Shown here piece by piece: positions 1 through 7,000 of a DNA stretch of 64,000 nt. Numbering within the stretch: the first letter of the stretch is position 1; each line of letters opens with the position of its first letter. The stretch is from Bacillota bacterium (GTDB lineage Bacteria > Bacillota > Bacilli > Paenibacillales > Paenibacillaceae): the NCBI GenBank assembly GCA_023460795.1, contig JAEWPC010000090.1, forward strand, positions 62,001-126,000, read 5' to 3'. Below the pieces are notes generated by a model that was given only the letters and a program-made list of their open reading frames with translations, was not told the DNA's origin and made no database searches. The translations under genes were made by a program, and so were the position numbers.

Positions 1-142
1 CCTTGTATTTGTTATACGCCTCTTCCAGCTCGATCAGAGCGTTCATTAGCGTCTCGGGTACGTATTTGCCTCCGAACGGGCCGAATCGGCCGTGCTCGTC
101 GGGTACGGATTGCGCCGTAGGCGCTTGCGATGCTTGTGTCAT
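1..142 (-). CDS. trpB: Tryptophan synthase beta chain, N-terminal fragment
   Basis: Only the first 47 codons are in the window; the rest lies beyond base 1. The fragment contains GRFGPFGGKYVPETLMNAL, the well-known N-terminal block of TrpB, which joins indole and serine to make tryptophan with pyridoxal phosphate. The ATG overlaps the trpF stop in an ATGA arrangement, so the two are translationally coupled. trpA would be expected next, outside the window. The gene is the last visible member of the TRAP-controlled trp operon. The partial state is due to the window edge, not to a broken gene. Confidence 0.95.
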   Translation of the reverse strand, partial: MTQASQAPTAQSVPDEHGRFGPFGGKYVPETLMNALIELEEAYNKYK

Positions 143-807
143 GAACGTTTCACCCTTTCCGCGAATGCGGCGATTTTGGCATGATCTTTGACGCCGTCCG
201 TCTCTACGCCGCTCGATACGTCGACGCCGTAGGGGCGGTAGCCTTTAATTAACCGTTCGGCATTGTCGGGATTGAGTCCCCCGGCGATGAACAGCTTCAA
301 GCCGTGTTTATCGGCTTCCGCTTGGTACGCCGGAATGATGTCCCAACCGAACGCGATTCCCGTTCCTCCGCCTGCCGTATCGAGCAGAACCGCCGTAACG
401 GCCCCGGAATAAGCTTGCAGGCGCTCGGGTCCCGCGCCCTCCGTAACCGGCAGCGCGCGCCACACCTCGACTCCGAACCTCGTGCCGACCTCTCGGCAGA
501 AATCCGGCGTCTCCTCGCCATGCAATTGCACGACATCGAGTGGAACGGCTTGCAGCGTCTCCGCCAGTTGTTCCATCGTCGGATCGACGAACACGCCTAC
601 CGTTCGAGGCGGTCGCTCGCCAGCCATCTGGATCGAGCGAGCATAGGCGTGCAGCTTTCCCGCATGCTCCGGCGATACTCTTCTGCGGCTTTTCTCGGCG
701 AACATCAACCCGATATAGTCAACCGGAAGACCGGCCATACCGTTTAACGTCGCTTCTTCTTTAATTCCGCATATTTTGACTTTCGCTCTACCAGCTTGAC
801 TGCTCAT
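139..807 (-). CDS. trpF: Phosphoribosylanthranilate isomerase
   Basis: A 222-residue TIM-barrel enzyme that isomerises phosphoribosylanthranilate to CdRP in tryptophan synthesis. The N-terminal KICGI motif (about residues 11-15) carries the catalytic cysteine. QLHGEE near residue 93 and the C-terminal FIAGGLNPDNAE and GVDVSSGVE phosphate-binding segments are all present. Length is normal for the family. It overlaps trpC by 4 bp (ATGA) upstream and trpB by 4 bp downstream, as expected for a tightly coupled operon. Identity is from family knowledge plus motif and context agreement. Confidence 0.97.
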   Translation of the reverse strand: MSSQAGRAKVKICGIKEEATLNGMAGLPVDYIGLMFAEKSRRRVSPEHAGKLHAYARSIQMAGERPPRTVGVFVDPTMEQLAETLQAVPLDVVQLHGEETPDFCREVGTRFGVEVWRALPVTEGAGPERLQAYSGAVTAVLLDTAGGGTGIAFGWDIIPAYQAEADKHGLKLFIAGGLNPDNAERLIKGYRPYGVDVSSGVETDGVKDHAKIAAFAERVKRS

Positions 808-1610
808 CCCGCAGCGCCTGCCTTGGTTGCCGGTCCGAGCAATTCGTTAACCGCCGCTTGAACGTCCGGCTGGCGCATGAAGTGCTCGCCGACGAGCACC
901 GCCTGAGCGCCAGCGCCCCGAACGAACGCTACGTCGTCCGGCGAGGAGATCGCGCTTTCGCTAACGGCCAGCACGCCTTTCGGCATTAAGCCGATCAGTT
1001 GCTCGGTTACTTTAAGATCCGTCACGAACGTCTTCAAATCGCGATTGTTGACGCCGATCAGCGTCGCTTGTCCGATCTCCAGCACCGTCTCCAGTTCGGG
1101 ACGGTTGTGCACCTCGACGAGTACGTCCAGGCCGAGATCGCGTGCAAGCGTATGGTAGGAAGCCAGCTGTTCTTGGGTCAGGATGGCCGCGATCAACAGA
1201 ATCGCGTCCGCGCCGATCAATCTCGCTTCGTAAATTTGCCGTTCGTCGATCGTGAAATCCTTGCGCAGGAGCGGCACGTTCACTTCTTCGCGAATTTGCG
1301 TCAAGTACGCATTGCTGCCCTGAAAATAATCCGTATCCGTAAGCACGGAAATACAGTCGGTACCCGCGGCTTCATATTGCTTCGCCAGCGCTACCGGATG
1401 GAAGTCCGGGCGAATCAATCCTTTGGAAGGGCTCGCCTTCTTCACTTCTGCGATGAGCCCGACCGGGCGGTTACGGTTCGCGAGCGCCCGCTCGAAACCG
1501 CGGCACGGCGCCAGCTCCGAAATCTTCTTCTCCGCTTCGGCTATCGATAAAGTTTGTCTGAGCGCCTCGACTTCCTGGCGCTTGGTGGCAACGATCCGAT
1601 CAAGAAACAT
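804..1610 (-). CDS. trpC: Indole-3-glycerol phosphate synthase
   Basis: A 268-residue TIM barrel that closes the indole ring (CdRP to indole-3-glycerol phosphate). The diagnostic block EVKKASPSKGLIRPDF lies near residue 55, LLRKDF near 115, GVNNRDL near 187 and VSESAI near 216; all are typical of TrpC. The ATG has a GGGAGAAG ribosome site just upstream. The 3-prime end overlaps trpF in an ATGA, and the start lies inside the last codons of trpD. It is monofunctional, not fused to trpF as in Escherichia coli. Confidence 0.97.
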   Translation of the reverse strand: MFLDRIVATKRQEVEALRQTLSIAEAEKKISELAPCRGFERALANRNRPVGLIAEVKKASPSKGLIRPDFHPVALAKQYEAAGTDCISVLTDTDYFQGSNAYLTQIREEVNVPLLRKDFTIDERQIYEARLIGADAILLIAAILTQEQLASYHTLARDLGLDVLVEVHNRPELETVLEIGQATLIGVNNRDLKTFVTDLKVTEQLIGLMPKGVLAVSESAISSPDDVAFVRGAGAQAVLVGEHFMRQPDVQAAVNELLGPATKAGAAG

Positions 1611-2646
1611 GGCTCACTTCTCCCGTCGTAGCAATCCATTGCTGCAATTTACTTGCGGCGCGGCCGGAATCGATCGTCTCCGCGGCGACCCGCACGCCGT
1701 CTGCTAACGATTGTGCACGCCCGGACACATAAATGCAAGCTCCGGCGTTCGCGAGCACGACGTCGCGGTACGCGCTCTTCTCTCCATCCAGCACTCTGCG
1801 AATGATCGCGGCGTTCTCCGTCGCGTCTCCGCCTTGCACCGCGCTCAGCGGAAGCGTCGTCAGTCCGAGCTGCTCTGGCGTGATGTCGTACGTGGTTACT
1901 TCGCCGTTGCGAAGCTCGGATACTTGCGTCGGCGCGGAAATGCTGATTTCGTCCAGCCCGTCATGGCTGCCGACGACCATCGCGCGCTTCAAGCCTAGTC
2001 GTCCGAGCACTTCGGCTACGGTCGCCGTGCGCGTGCGGTCGTACAGGCCGATGAGCTGGCGGTCGGCGTTCGCCGGGTTGGCGAGAGGACCGAGCATGTT
2101 GAAGATCGTTCGCACGCCCAGCTCGCGGCGAGGAGCGGCGGCGTGCTTCAACGCCGGATGGTACAGCTGCGCGAACATGAACGTGATGCCCGTCTGTTCG
2201 AGGCAGGCAGCCGCTTGCTCCGCGGTCAAGTTGATGTTGACGCCGAGCGCTTCGAGCACATCCGCGCTGCCGGCTTTGCCGGACATCGCGCGGTTGCCGT
2301 GCTTGGCGACCCGTGCGCCAGCCGCTGCGGCGATGACCGCCGAAACGGTCGATATGTTGAACTTATGGATGCCGGAACCGCCGGTTCCGCACGTGTCCAG
2401 CAAGTCCTCGCGTTCGGTGCGAACCGTGTTGGCATAGGAACGCATCGCTTCGGCGAAACCGGTAATTTCGTCAACCGTCTCGCCTTTCATCCGCAGTGCC
2501 ACCATCGTTCCGCCGATCTGCGCAGGCGTCGCTTCGCCTTTCATAATCGTCGTCATCGCGCCGAATGCTTCGTCCCGCGTCAAGTTTTCGCCTTTCATCA
2601 GCTTGGCCAGCGCTTGCGGAAGCGTTACCGTCATGTTTTCGCTCAT
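1600..2646 (-). CDS. trpD: Anthranilate phosphoribosyltransferase
   Basis: Transfers phosphoribose from PRPP to anthranilate. The glycine-rich PRPP loop DTCGTGGSG (about residue 85), the KHGNRAMSGK block after it and FMFAQLYHPA are all family hallmarks. The frame is open from an ATG at 2670, but that codon has no ribosome site. The ATG at 2646 is preceded by GAGAGGA about 10 nt away and gives 348 residues, the usual length; a third ATG at 2634 is also possible. No trpG precedes or is fused to it, so the amidotransferase subunit must come from elsewhere, as with pabA in Bacillus. It overlaps trpC by 11 bp. Confidence 0.96.
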   Translation of the reverse strand: MSENMTVTLPQALAKLMKGENLTRDEAFGAMTTIMKGEATPAQIGGTMVALRMKGETVDEITGFAEAMRSYANTVRTEREDLLDTCGTGGSGIHKFNISTVSAVIAAAAGARVAKHGNRAMSGKAGSADVLEALGVNINLTAEQAAACLEQTGITFMFAQLYHPALKHAAAPRRELGVRTIFNMLGPLANPANADRQLIGLYDRTRTATVAEVLGRLGLKRAMVVGSHDGLDEISISAPTQVSELRNGEVTTYDITPEQLGLTTLPLSAVQGGDATENAAIIRRVLDGEKSAYRDVVLANAGACIYVSGRAQSLADGVRVAAETIDSGRAASKLQQWIATTGEVSHVS

Positions 2647-2696
2647 CTCGTCATCCGTCCTCTCACTCATCTCATCTTATTGCAGCGCGGCGCGCA

Positions 2697-4259
2697 TCAA
2701 TCGTAATCCAAGTTCGTGCGTCGGTCTCCCACCACGGCCATCGGCGCCTTCGCCGACGACTGCGGGAACGCCGCTTCGGCCGCGCGAATCGCTTTGAGCA
2801 TTCCTTTCGCCTTGTTGACCGTCTCCTCGTATTCGTTCTCCGGCACGGAATCCCATACGATTCCGGCTCCGGCTTGGACGTAGGCTTTTCCGTTCTTGAA
2901 AATAATCGTCCGAATCGTGATGCAAGTGTTCAGATTCCCGGAGAACCCGAGATATCCGATCGCGCCCGCATACGCGCCTCTCGCTTCATTTTCCAGCTCG
3001 GCAATGATCTCCATCGCTCTCAGCTTCGGCGCTCCGGATACGGTGCCTGCAGGCAAGCAGGATAGGAACGCGTCGTAGAAATCTTTATCCGGCCGCAGCT
3101 GTCCGGTTACGTTCGAGACGATGTGCATGACGTGGGAGTATCGCTCGATTTCCATGTAGCTGTCGCATTTGACCGTACCGTACGTGGACACGCGGCCGAT
3201 GTCGTTGCGCCCCAGATCGACGAGCATGACGTGCTCCGCGCGTTCTTTCTCGTCGGCGAGCAGCTCCTTCTCCAGCGCCAAGTCTTCCTCCGGCGTCTTG
3301 CCGCGAGGGCGCGTGCCCGCGATCGGGCGCGTCTCGACTTTGCCGTTGTCGACTTTGACGAGCAGCTCCGGCGACGTTCCGACGATGACCTCGTCGTCAA
3401 GCTTCAAGTAGTACATGTACGGCGAAGGGTTCATCGTTCTCAGCACGCGGTAGACGTGGAGCGGATCGACTTCGGTCTCGATATGGAACCGTTGGGACAG
3501 CACCACCTGGAAAATATCTCCCGCTCGGATGTATTCCTTCGCTTGATTGACGTTGTCGAGGAACTGTTGCTTCGTTAGGTTCGACTTGATGTCGCCAAGG
3601 TCCGGATCTTGCGGCGGCGTCCCTCTCGACTTGACCGGCGGCAGCGGCTGCTGCAGGCGCTCGATCGTCTTATCGATCGCTAGGCAAGTTTTCTCGTAGG
3701 CTTCCTCGATCATTCGATCGGATGCGCCTTCTTGGACGTGCACGTTGCCGATGACGAGAACGTGCTGCTTGAAGTGGTCGAACACGATCACTTGGTCGCA
3801 GAACATGAATTGCATGTCGTCCATGTTCAGATCGTCGATGCCGTGCGGCGGCAGCTTGCGCTCGTAATACTGCAGCAGATCGTAACCGAAAAATCCGATC
3901 GCCCCGCCGGTGAAAGGCGGCAAGTCCGCGATCTGCGGGCTGCGGTAGGAGCGAAGCTTCTCTCGAAGCAATTGAAGCGGTTGATCGGTGACGTGGTATT
4001 CCGTCTTGCCGTTCTGCTCGAGCGCCAATTTGTTCTTCTTCAGCCTAAGTACGAGAAAAGGGTCGGTGCCGATGAAGGAATAGCGCGCCCATTTGGCTCC
4101 GCCCTCGACGCTCTCTAGCAAGAAGGCGCGTTTGTCGCGGCTTAGGTGTTGGAACACGCGAATCGGCGTCTCCGTGTCGGCAAGCAATCTGCGCACGACC
4201 GGAATTACGTTGTATTTGCCCGCGAGCGCGATGATGCCTTGCAATTCCTGTTCGTTCAT
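2697..4259 (-). CDS. trpE: Anthranilate synthase component I
   Basis: A 520-residue chorismate-using enzyme that makes anthranilate with ammonia supplied by a TrpG/PabA subunit. The C-terminal catalytic block is complete: SPELLVKV, ETRPIAGTRPRGKTPEED, LVDLGRNDIGRV, SGAPKLRAMEII and GAGIVWDSVPENEYEET. The N-terminal region has an LLESVEGG segment of the type linked to tryptophan feedback binding. It is the first structural gene after the TRAP-regulated leader. Its ATG is preceded by GGGAGAGATG. The gap to trpD is about 50 bp and holds no trpG. Confidence 0.97.
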   Translation of the reverse strand: MNEQELQGIIALAGKYNVIPVVRRLLADTETPIRVFQHLSRDKRAFLLESVEGGAKWARYSFIGTDPFLVLRLKKNKLALEQNGKTEYHVTDQPLQLLREKLRSYRSPQIADLPPFTGGAIGFFGYDLLQYYERKLPPHGIDDLNMDDMQFMFCDQVIVFDHFKQHVLVIGNVHVQEGASDRMIEEAYEKTCLAIDKTIERLQQPLPPVKSRGTPPQDPDLGDIKSNLTKQQFLDNVNQAKEYIRAGDIFQVVLSQRFHIETEVDPLHVYRVLRTMNPSPYMYYLKLDDEVIVGTSPELLVKVDNGKVETRPIAGTRPRGKTPEEDLALEKELLADEKERAEHVMLVDLGRNDIGRVSTYGTVKCDSYMEIERYSHVMHIVSNVTGQLRPDKDFYDAFLSCLPAGTVSGAPKLRAMEIIAELENEARGAYAGAIGYLGFSGNLNTCITIRTIIFKNGKAYVQAGAGIVWDSVPENEYEETVNKAKGMLKAIRAAEAAFPQSSAKAPMAVVGDRRTNLDYD

Positions 4260-4286
4260 CGGTCATCTCTCCCTTGTTTTCAGCCA

Positions 4287-4317
4287 ATAAAAAAGCACCC
4301 CTGCTCCGCAGAGGTGC
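4287..4317 (-). terminator. trp leader attenuator terminator
   Basis: On the minus strand a 10-bp stem (GCACCTCTGC / GCAGGGGTGC, one G-U pair, 3-nt loop) is followed by a run of six T. It sits about 30 nt before the trpE start and downstream of the TRAP triplets, the place of the trp attenuator in Bacillus. A nearby CGCAGAC (rc of 4341-4347) can pair with the UCUGCG in the 5-prime arm and loop, giving a candidate antiterminator. An AGCACCC segment (rc of 4334-4340) can compete for the 3-prime arm. Confidence 0.88.
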
Positions 4318-4402
4318 GCGTCGATTCCGATAAGGGTGCTGTCTGCGCCAACGGCTTGGGTCATGGACAGAATACGCCCATGCGCTTCAAGTGGCGCGGT
4401 TG

Positions 4403-4439
4403 CTCCGCTCATCTCGGCTCTACTCTACTCGGCTGGCTC
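4403..4439 (-). promoter_or_regulatory. TRAP (MtrB) binding site in trp leader RNA
   Basis: Read on the minus strand, six GAG triplets occur at an exact 5-nt period (4428, 4423, 4418, 4413, 4408 and 4403 are the plus-strand left edges). A CAG lies one period further upstream (4433), and another GAG is one base off register (4437). TRAP binds NAG triplets spaced by 2-3 nt, one per subunit of its ring. The number is lower than the 11 of B. subtilis. The position, between promoter and terminator, and the presence of mtrB in this window support the call. Confidence 0.88.
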
Positions 4440-4494
4440 CGCGTAAGTTGTCGCCCCTATGGCCGACCGTTCCGCATCGCTTAATATGTATTTC

Positions 4495-4524
4495 AATATA
4501 GCACCGTCGTCTCGAGTACGTCAA
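4495..4524 (-). promoter_or_regulatory. sigma-A promoter of the trp operon
   Basis: Minus-strand TTGACG (-35, plus 4519-4524), an 18-nt spacer and TATATT (-10, plus 4495-4500) with a TGC just before it. Transcription would begin about 50 nt upstream of the first TRAP triplet, a Bacillus-like leader geometry. It lies just past the stop of the upstream gene, so trp has its own promoter besides any read-through from aroCBH. Confidence 0.8.
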
Positions 4525-4536
4525 CCCTTTTCCGGG

Positions 4537-5199
4537 TTATCTGAGCAACTGGTGCGCGTCTTGGTCGATAACGTACCGGTGAACCCTCTTGGCTCCGGGT
4601 TTGGTTGGTCGGAGGAGTTGTTTGTCGACGAGCTGCTTTAAGATTTTCCTAGCTAGCCCGCCGCTGCACCGTAATGCTTCTCTAACATTCGCGATGTCAA
4701 TGCCGGAATCCAAGCTCAGACCGAACCGAAGCACTTCCCGTTCATGTGGAGTCAGATCTTTGTATTGCGCGGTTGTACCCGAAGACCTGCGTCCCAGCAA
4801 CTCGTAAATCGCCCGCCTGCACGTATCCGGTTTCTTGTCCATCTCATCCCATGAAAAGGGAAAATAGGTTAATCCGGCAATTCCAATGGATCGGATCTTG
4901 TTTCGTTCGGCGTCGAATCGGTCTCGCGTGATTTTCTCCGCATGTACGACGAACCCCTCGGCTTCGAACGCAATTCGCAAAGGCACATAATAAACATCGA
5001 TAAAGTTCCGAACCCCCGTACTAGTGACGATCTCATATTCTAGCACAAATCCATCGAAAGACTTAAAAACAGACCAGAGCACTTCAAGTAACTTCTTTTC
5101 ACCCGCACCGTGCTTCTTCAACATCTCGAGCCTCATCCCGCTGGCGTTCCGTAGTTGCTCCTGCATAAACTTCCGATACGCTATTTCGAACATATACAT
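4537..5199 (-). CDS. Uncharacterised protein, endonuclease-fold-like region plus winged-helix-like C-terminus
   Basis: A 220-residue protein not placed in a named family with certainty. The central part (about residues 60-115: FIDVYYV, then FEAEGFVVH, then RDRFDAERNKIRSIG and LTYFPFSWDEM) reads like the DUF559/Vsr-type PD-(D/E)XK fold. It would use D in FIDV and the two acids of EAE as a possible metal site; this is inference from pattern. The C-terminus (about 150-215) resembles a winged helix (LTPHEREVLRFGLSL, then IANVREALRCSGGLARKILKQL). GGAGG lies 6 nt before the ATG. A terminator sits only about 10 nt upstream, so expression needs read-through or a leader-regulated promoter. It interrupts the usual aroH-trpE junction. 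Confidence 0.75.
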   Translation of the reverse strand: MYMFEIAYRKFMQEQLRNASGMRLEMLKKHGAGEKKLLEVLWSVFKSFDGFVLEYEIVTSTGVRNFIDVYYVPLRIAFEAEGFVVHAEKITRDRFDAERNKIRSIGIAGLTYFPFSWDEMDKKPDTCRRAIYELLGRRSSGTTAQYKDLTPHEREVLRFGLSLDSGIDIANVREALRCSGGLARKILKQLVDKQLLRPTKPGAKRVHRYVIDQDAHQLLR

Positions 5200-5210
5200 C
5201 CTCCTTAGAA

Positions 5211-5245
5211 TAAAAAACGCCGCTCTTCCGAAAGGAAGAACGACG
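5211..5245 (-). terminator. Terminator after aroH / possible attenuator of the next gene
   Basis: A 12-bp stem with G-U pairs (CGTCGTTCTTCC / GGAAGAGCGGCG, TTTC loop) is followed by TTTTTTATTC on the minus strand. The U-run ends directly before the AAGGAGG ribosome site of the following 220-codon gene. It can end the aroC-aroB-aroH transcript. Because no room for a promoter is left before the next ATG, it may also act as an attenuator of that gene. Confidence 0.78.
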
Positions 5246-5295
5246 TGTGCTTCACGCCCTAATATGTATTAGTAACTAGTCCCGATACTCAGACG

Positions 5296-5499
5296 CATTT
5301 AGTGACACTGCGTGTGCTTATTTCACTCAACCGAGCTATTTTGGCTCATTTAGTGACACCACGTGTGCTTATCTCGCTCAACCGAGCTACTTAGGCTCAT
5401 TTAGTGACACCACGTGTGCTTATCTCGCTCAACCGAGCTACTGAGACGCATTTAGTGACACCACGTGTGCTTATTTCGCTCAACCGACCACCCTCAGCT
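5296..5499. repeat. 51-bp tandem repeat array, four copies
   Basis: Units begin with CATTTAGTGACAC at 5296, 5347, 5398 and 5449, exactly 51 bp apart. Copies 2 and 3 are almost identical; copies 1 and 4 carry a few substitutions. Each unit has a CACGTG or near copy and an inverted GCTC-AACC-GAGC. The array fills the spacer between aroH and its terminator, so it would lie in the aroH 3-prime untranslated RNA. The repeats are contiguous, without unique spacers, so this is not a CRISPR. No convincing gene lies in it. Confidence 0.95.
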
Positions 5500-5513
5500 T
5501 GTCCAGCACAACA

Positions 5514-5885
5514 TTACTTCGCTGCGCTCAGATCCGGGCGGAGCACTTGGGCGCCGCCGAGGTATACATGGCGGATGTCCGATTGCGCGGCATCGGTGTT
5601 CACGAGCACCATGAGGCGGACGCATTTCTCGAGGCTGCCTTTAACGGGCACCTCGAGCGAGCACATGAGCGGCACGAGCTCCCAGCCCGGCATTTGCCGA
5701 ATGGCGCGCGCGGGGAACGTCGCGTCTAAATCTTGGGTTACCGTCACCCAGACGCACGCGATGTCCTCGGGTACAAACCGGTTGACTTCCACGATGTTGT
5801 TCAGTAGTACGATCGTTGCGTCCAGAATCGGTTTCTCCTCGTTGACGTCAACCGTAATCGCTCCGCGAATTCCTCTTACGCTCAT
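5514..5885 (-). CDS. aroH: Chorismate mutase, AroH type
   Basis: A 123-residue monofunctional chorismate mutase that converts chorismate to prephenate for Phe/Tyr synthesis. The N-terminal VRGIRGAITVDVNEE, the WVTVTQDLDATFPARAIR block with its active-site arginine, and the C-terminal HVYLGGAQVLRPDL match the AroH trimeric family. An in-frame GTG lies one codon upstream; the ATG at 5885 is preferred, with GAGGGG upstream. It follows aroB by a few bases in the aroC-aroB-aroH operon. Its 3-prime flank carries the 51-bp repeat array. Confidence 0.96.
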   Translation of the reverse strand: MSVRGIRGAITVDVNEEKPILDATIVLLNNIVEVNRFVPEDIACVWVTVTQDLDATFPARAIRQMPGWELVPLMCSLEVPVKGSLEKCVRLMVLVNTDAAQSDIRHVYLGGAQVLRPDLSAAK

Positions 5886-5891
5886 CACTGC

Positions 5892-6998
5892 TTAATTCCC
5901 CTCTCTTAATCCGTCCACGATCTCCCTCACCCAGGAAGACGGAACGTCGTTGCGAATTTCCACTTTGCCGATATCGGTCGGCACGACGAACACCATCATG
6001 CCTTCTTGGAACTTCTTATCGTGCATCATCGCGTCCATAATATCGTCCGTGCTGATGTCCGCCGGGAATCGAACCGGCGACCCGATCTTACGGAACAACG
6101 CTTCCGTCACTTCCGCGATGCGCGGCGAATAGCCGAACTTCTCGGCCAATCGCGCGGAGCCGACCATTCCGATCGCGATCGCTTCGCCGTGAACGAGGAC
6201 CCCGTATCCGGCGACGGCTTCCAAAGCGTGCCCGATCGTATGCCCCAAGTTCAGGATCGCGCGAAGATCGTTCTCCCGCTCGTCCTGCGACACGACGGTC
6301 GCTTTCACCTTGCACCCTTCGTACAACGCGTAACCGAGCGCTTCGCGATCCAACCCTAGCAACCGCTCCGCGTTGTCGTCGCACCATTGCACGAATTCCG
6401 CGTTCCAGATCAAGCCATGCTTGACGACCTCGGACAAACCGGCGCGAACCTCGCGAATCGGCAAGCTCGCAAGCGTATCCAAGTCGTACAGCACGAATTC
6501 CGGCTGGTAGAACGCGCCGATAATATTTTTAGCCAGGCTATGGTTAACCGCGACTTTGCCCCCGACGCTGCTGTCGTGCGCGAGAATCGTCGTCGGCACT
6601 TGCACGAACCGAACGCCGCGCATGTAAGTCGCGGCAACGAATCCAGCCAAATCGCCGATTACCCCGCCGCCTAAGGCGACGACGGTCGACTTGCGATCCA
6701 ATCCGGCCTGCAGCGCCGCGCCGATCAGTTCGTCCAGCATTTCAAGAGATTTAGACGTCTCGCCGGACGGTACGACGACCGTCGTCACCTTGTAGCCGGC
6801 GGCATCGAGCGACTTCTCCACCTTCTCCGCGTACAAGTCGACGATCGCTTCATCCGCCACGATCATGACCGGCGACTTGACCGGGAACCTGCGCTCCGCG
6901 AAGCGAGCGCCGATTCCGTCAAGCAATCCTGAGCCGATGTAAATCGGGTAGGAGCGTTCCCCTAGATCGACTTTAAGCTCCAGAACCCCATCGGCCAT
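5892..6998 (-). CDS. aroB: 3-dehydroquinate synthase
   Basis: A 368-residue NAD- and zinc-dependent enzyme of the shikimate pathway. Motifs seen: VPSGETSKSLEMLDEL, the GGGVIGDLAGFVAATYMRG NAD-binding block, QVPTTILAHDSSVGGKVAVN, and HGE plus LNLGHTIGHA metal ligands. The frame stays open a further 50 codons upstream, but that stretch is arginine-rich shadow sequence over aroC. The ATG at 6998 is preceded by GGAGG at 10 nt and lies 2 bp after the aroC stop, so it is the true start. Confidence 0.97.
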   Translation of the reverse strand: MADGVLELKVDLGERSYPIYIGSGLLDGIGARFAERRFPVKSPVMIVADEAIVDLYAEKVEKSLDAAGYKVTTVVVPSGETSKSLEMLDELIGAALQAGLDRKSTVVALGGGVIGDLAGFVAATYMRGVRFVQVPTTILAHDSSVGGKVAVNHSLAKNIIGAFYQPEFVLYDLDTLASLPIREVRAGLSEVVKHGLIWNAEFVQWCDDNAERLLGLDREALGYALYEGCKVKATVVSQDERENDLRAILNLGHTIGHALEAVAGYGVLVHGEAIAIGMVGSARLAEKFGYSPRIAEVTEALFRKIGSPVRFPADISTDDIMDAMMHDKKFQEGMMVFVVPTDIGKVEIRNDVPSSWVREIVDGLREGN

Positions 6999-7000
6999 GA

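Noticed and set aside
2647..2696. trpG-like gene between trpE and trpD
   Set aside because: The gap is only about 50 bp and holds no ORF; the amidotransferase is presumed to be encoded elsewhere.
5296..5499. CRISPR-like periodic repeats
   Set aside because: The copies are contiguous, 51 bp long and lack unique spacers; no cas genes are in the window.
5404..5895. Plus-strand open frame running through the 51-bp repeats and over aroH
   Set aside because: It is a result of the repeat period being divisible by 3; the product has low complexity, no ribosome site and antisense overlap with the well-supported aroH.
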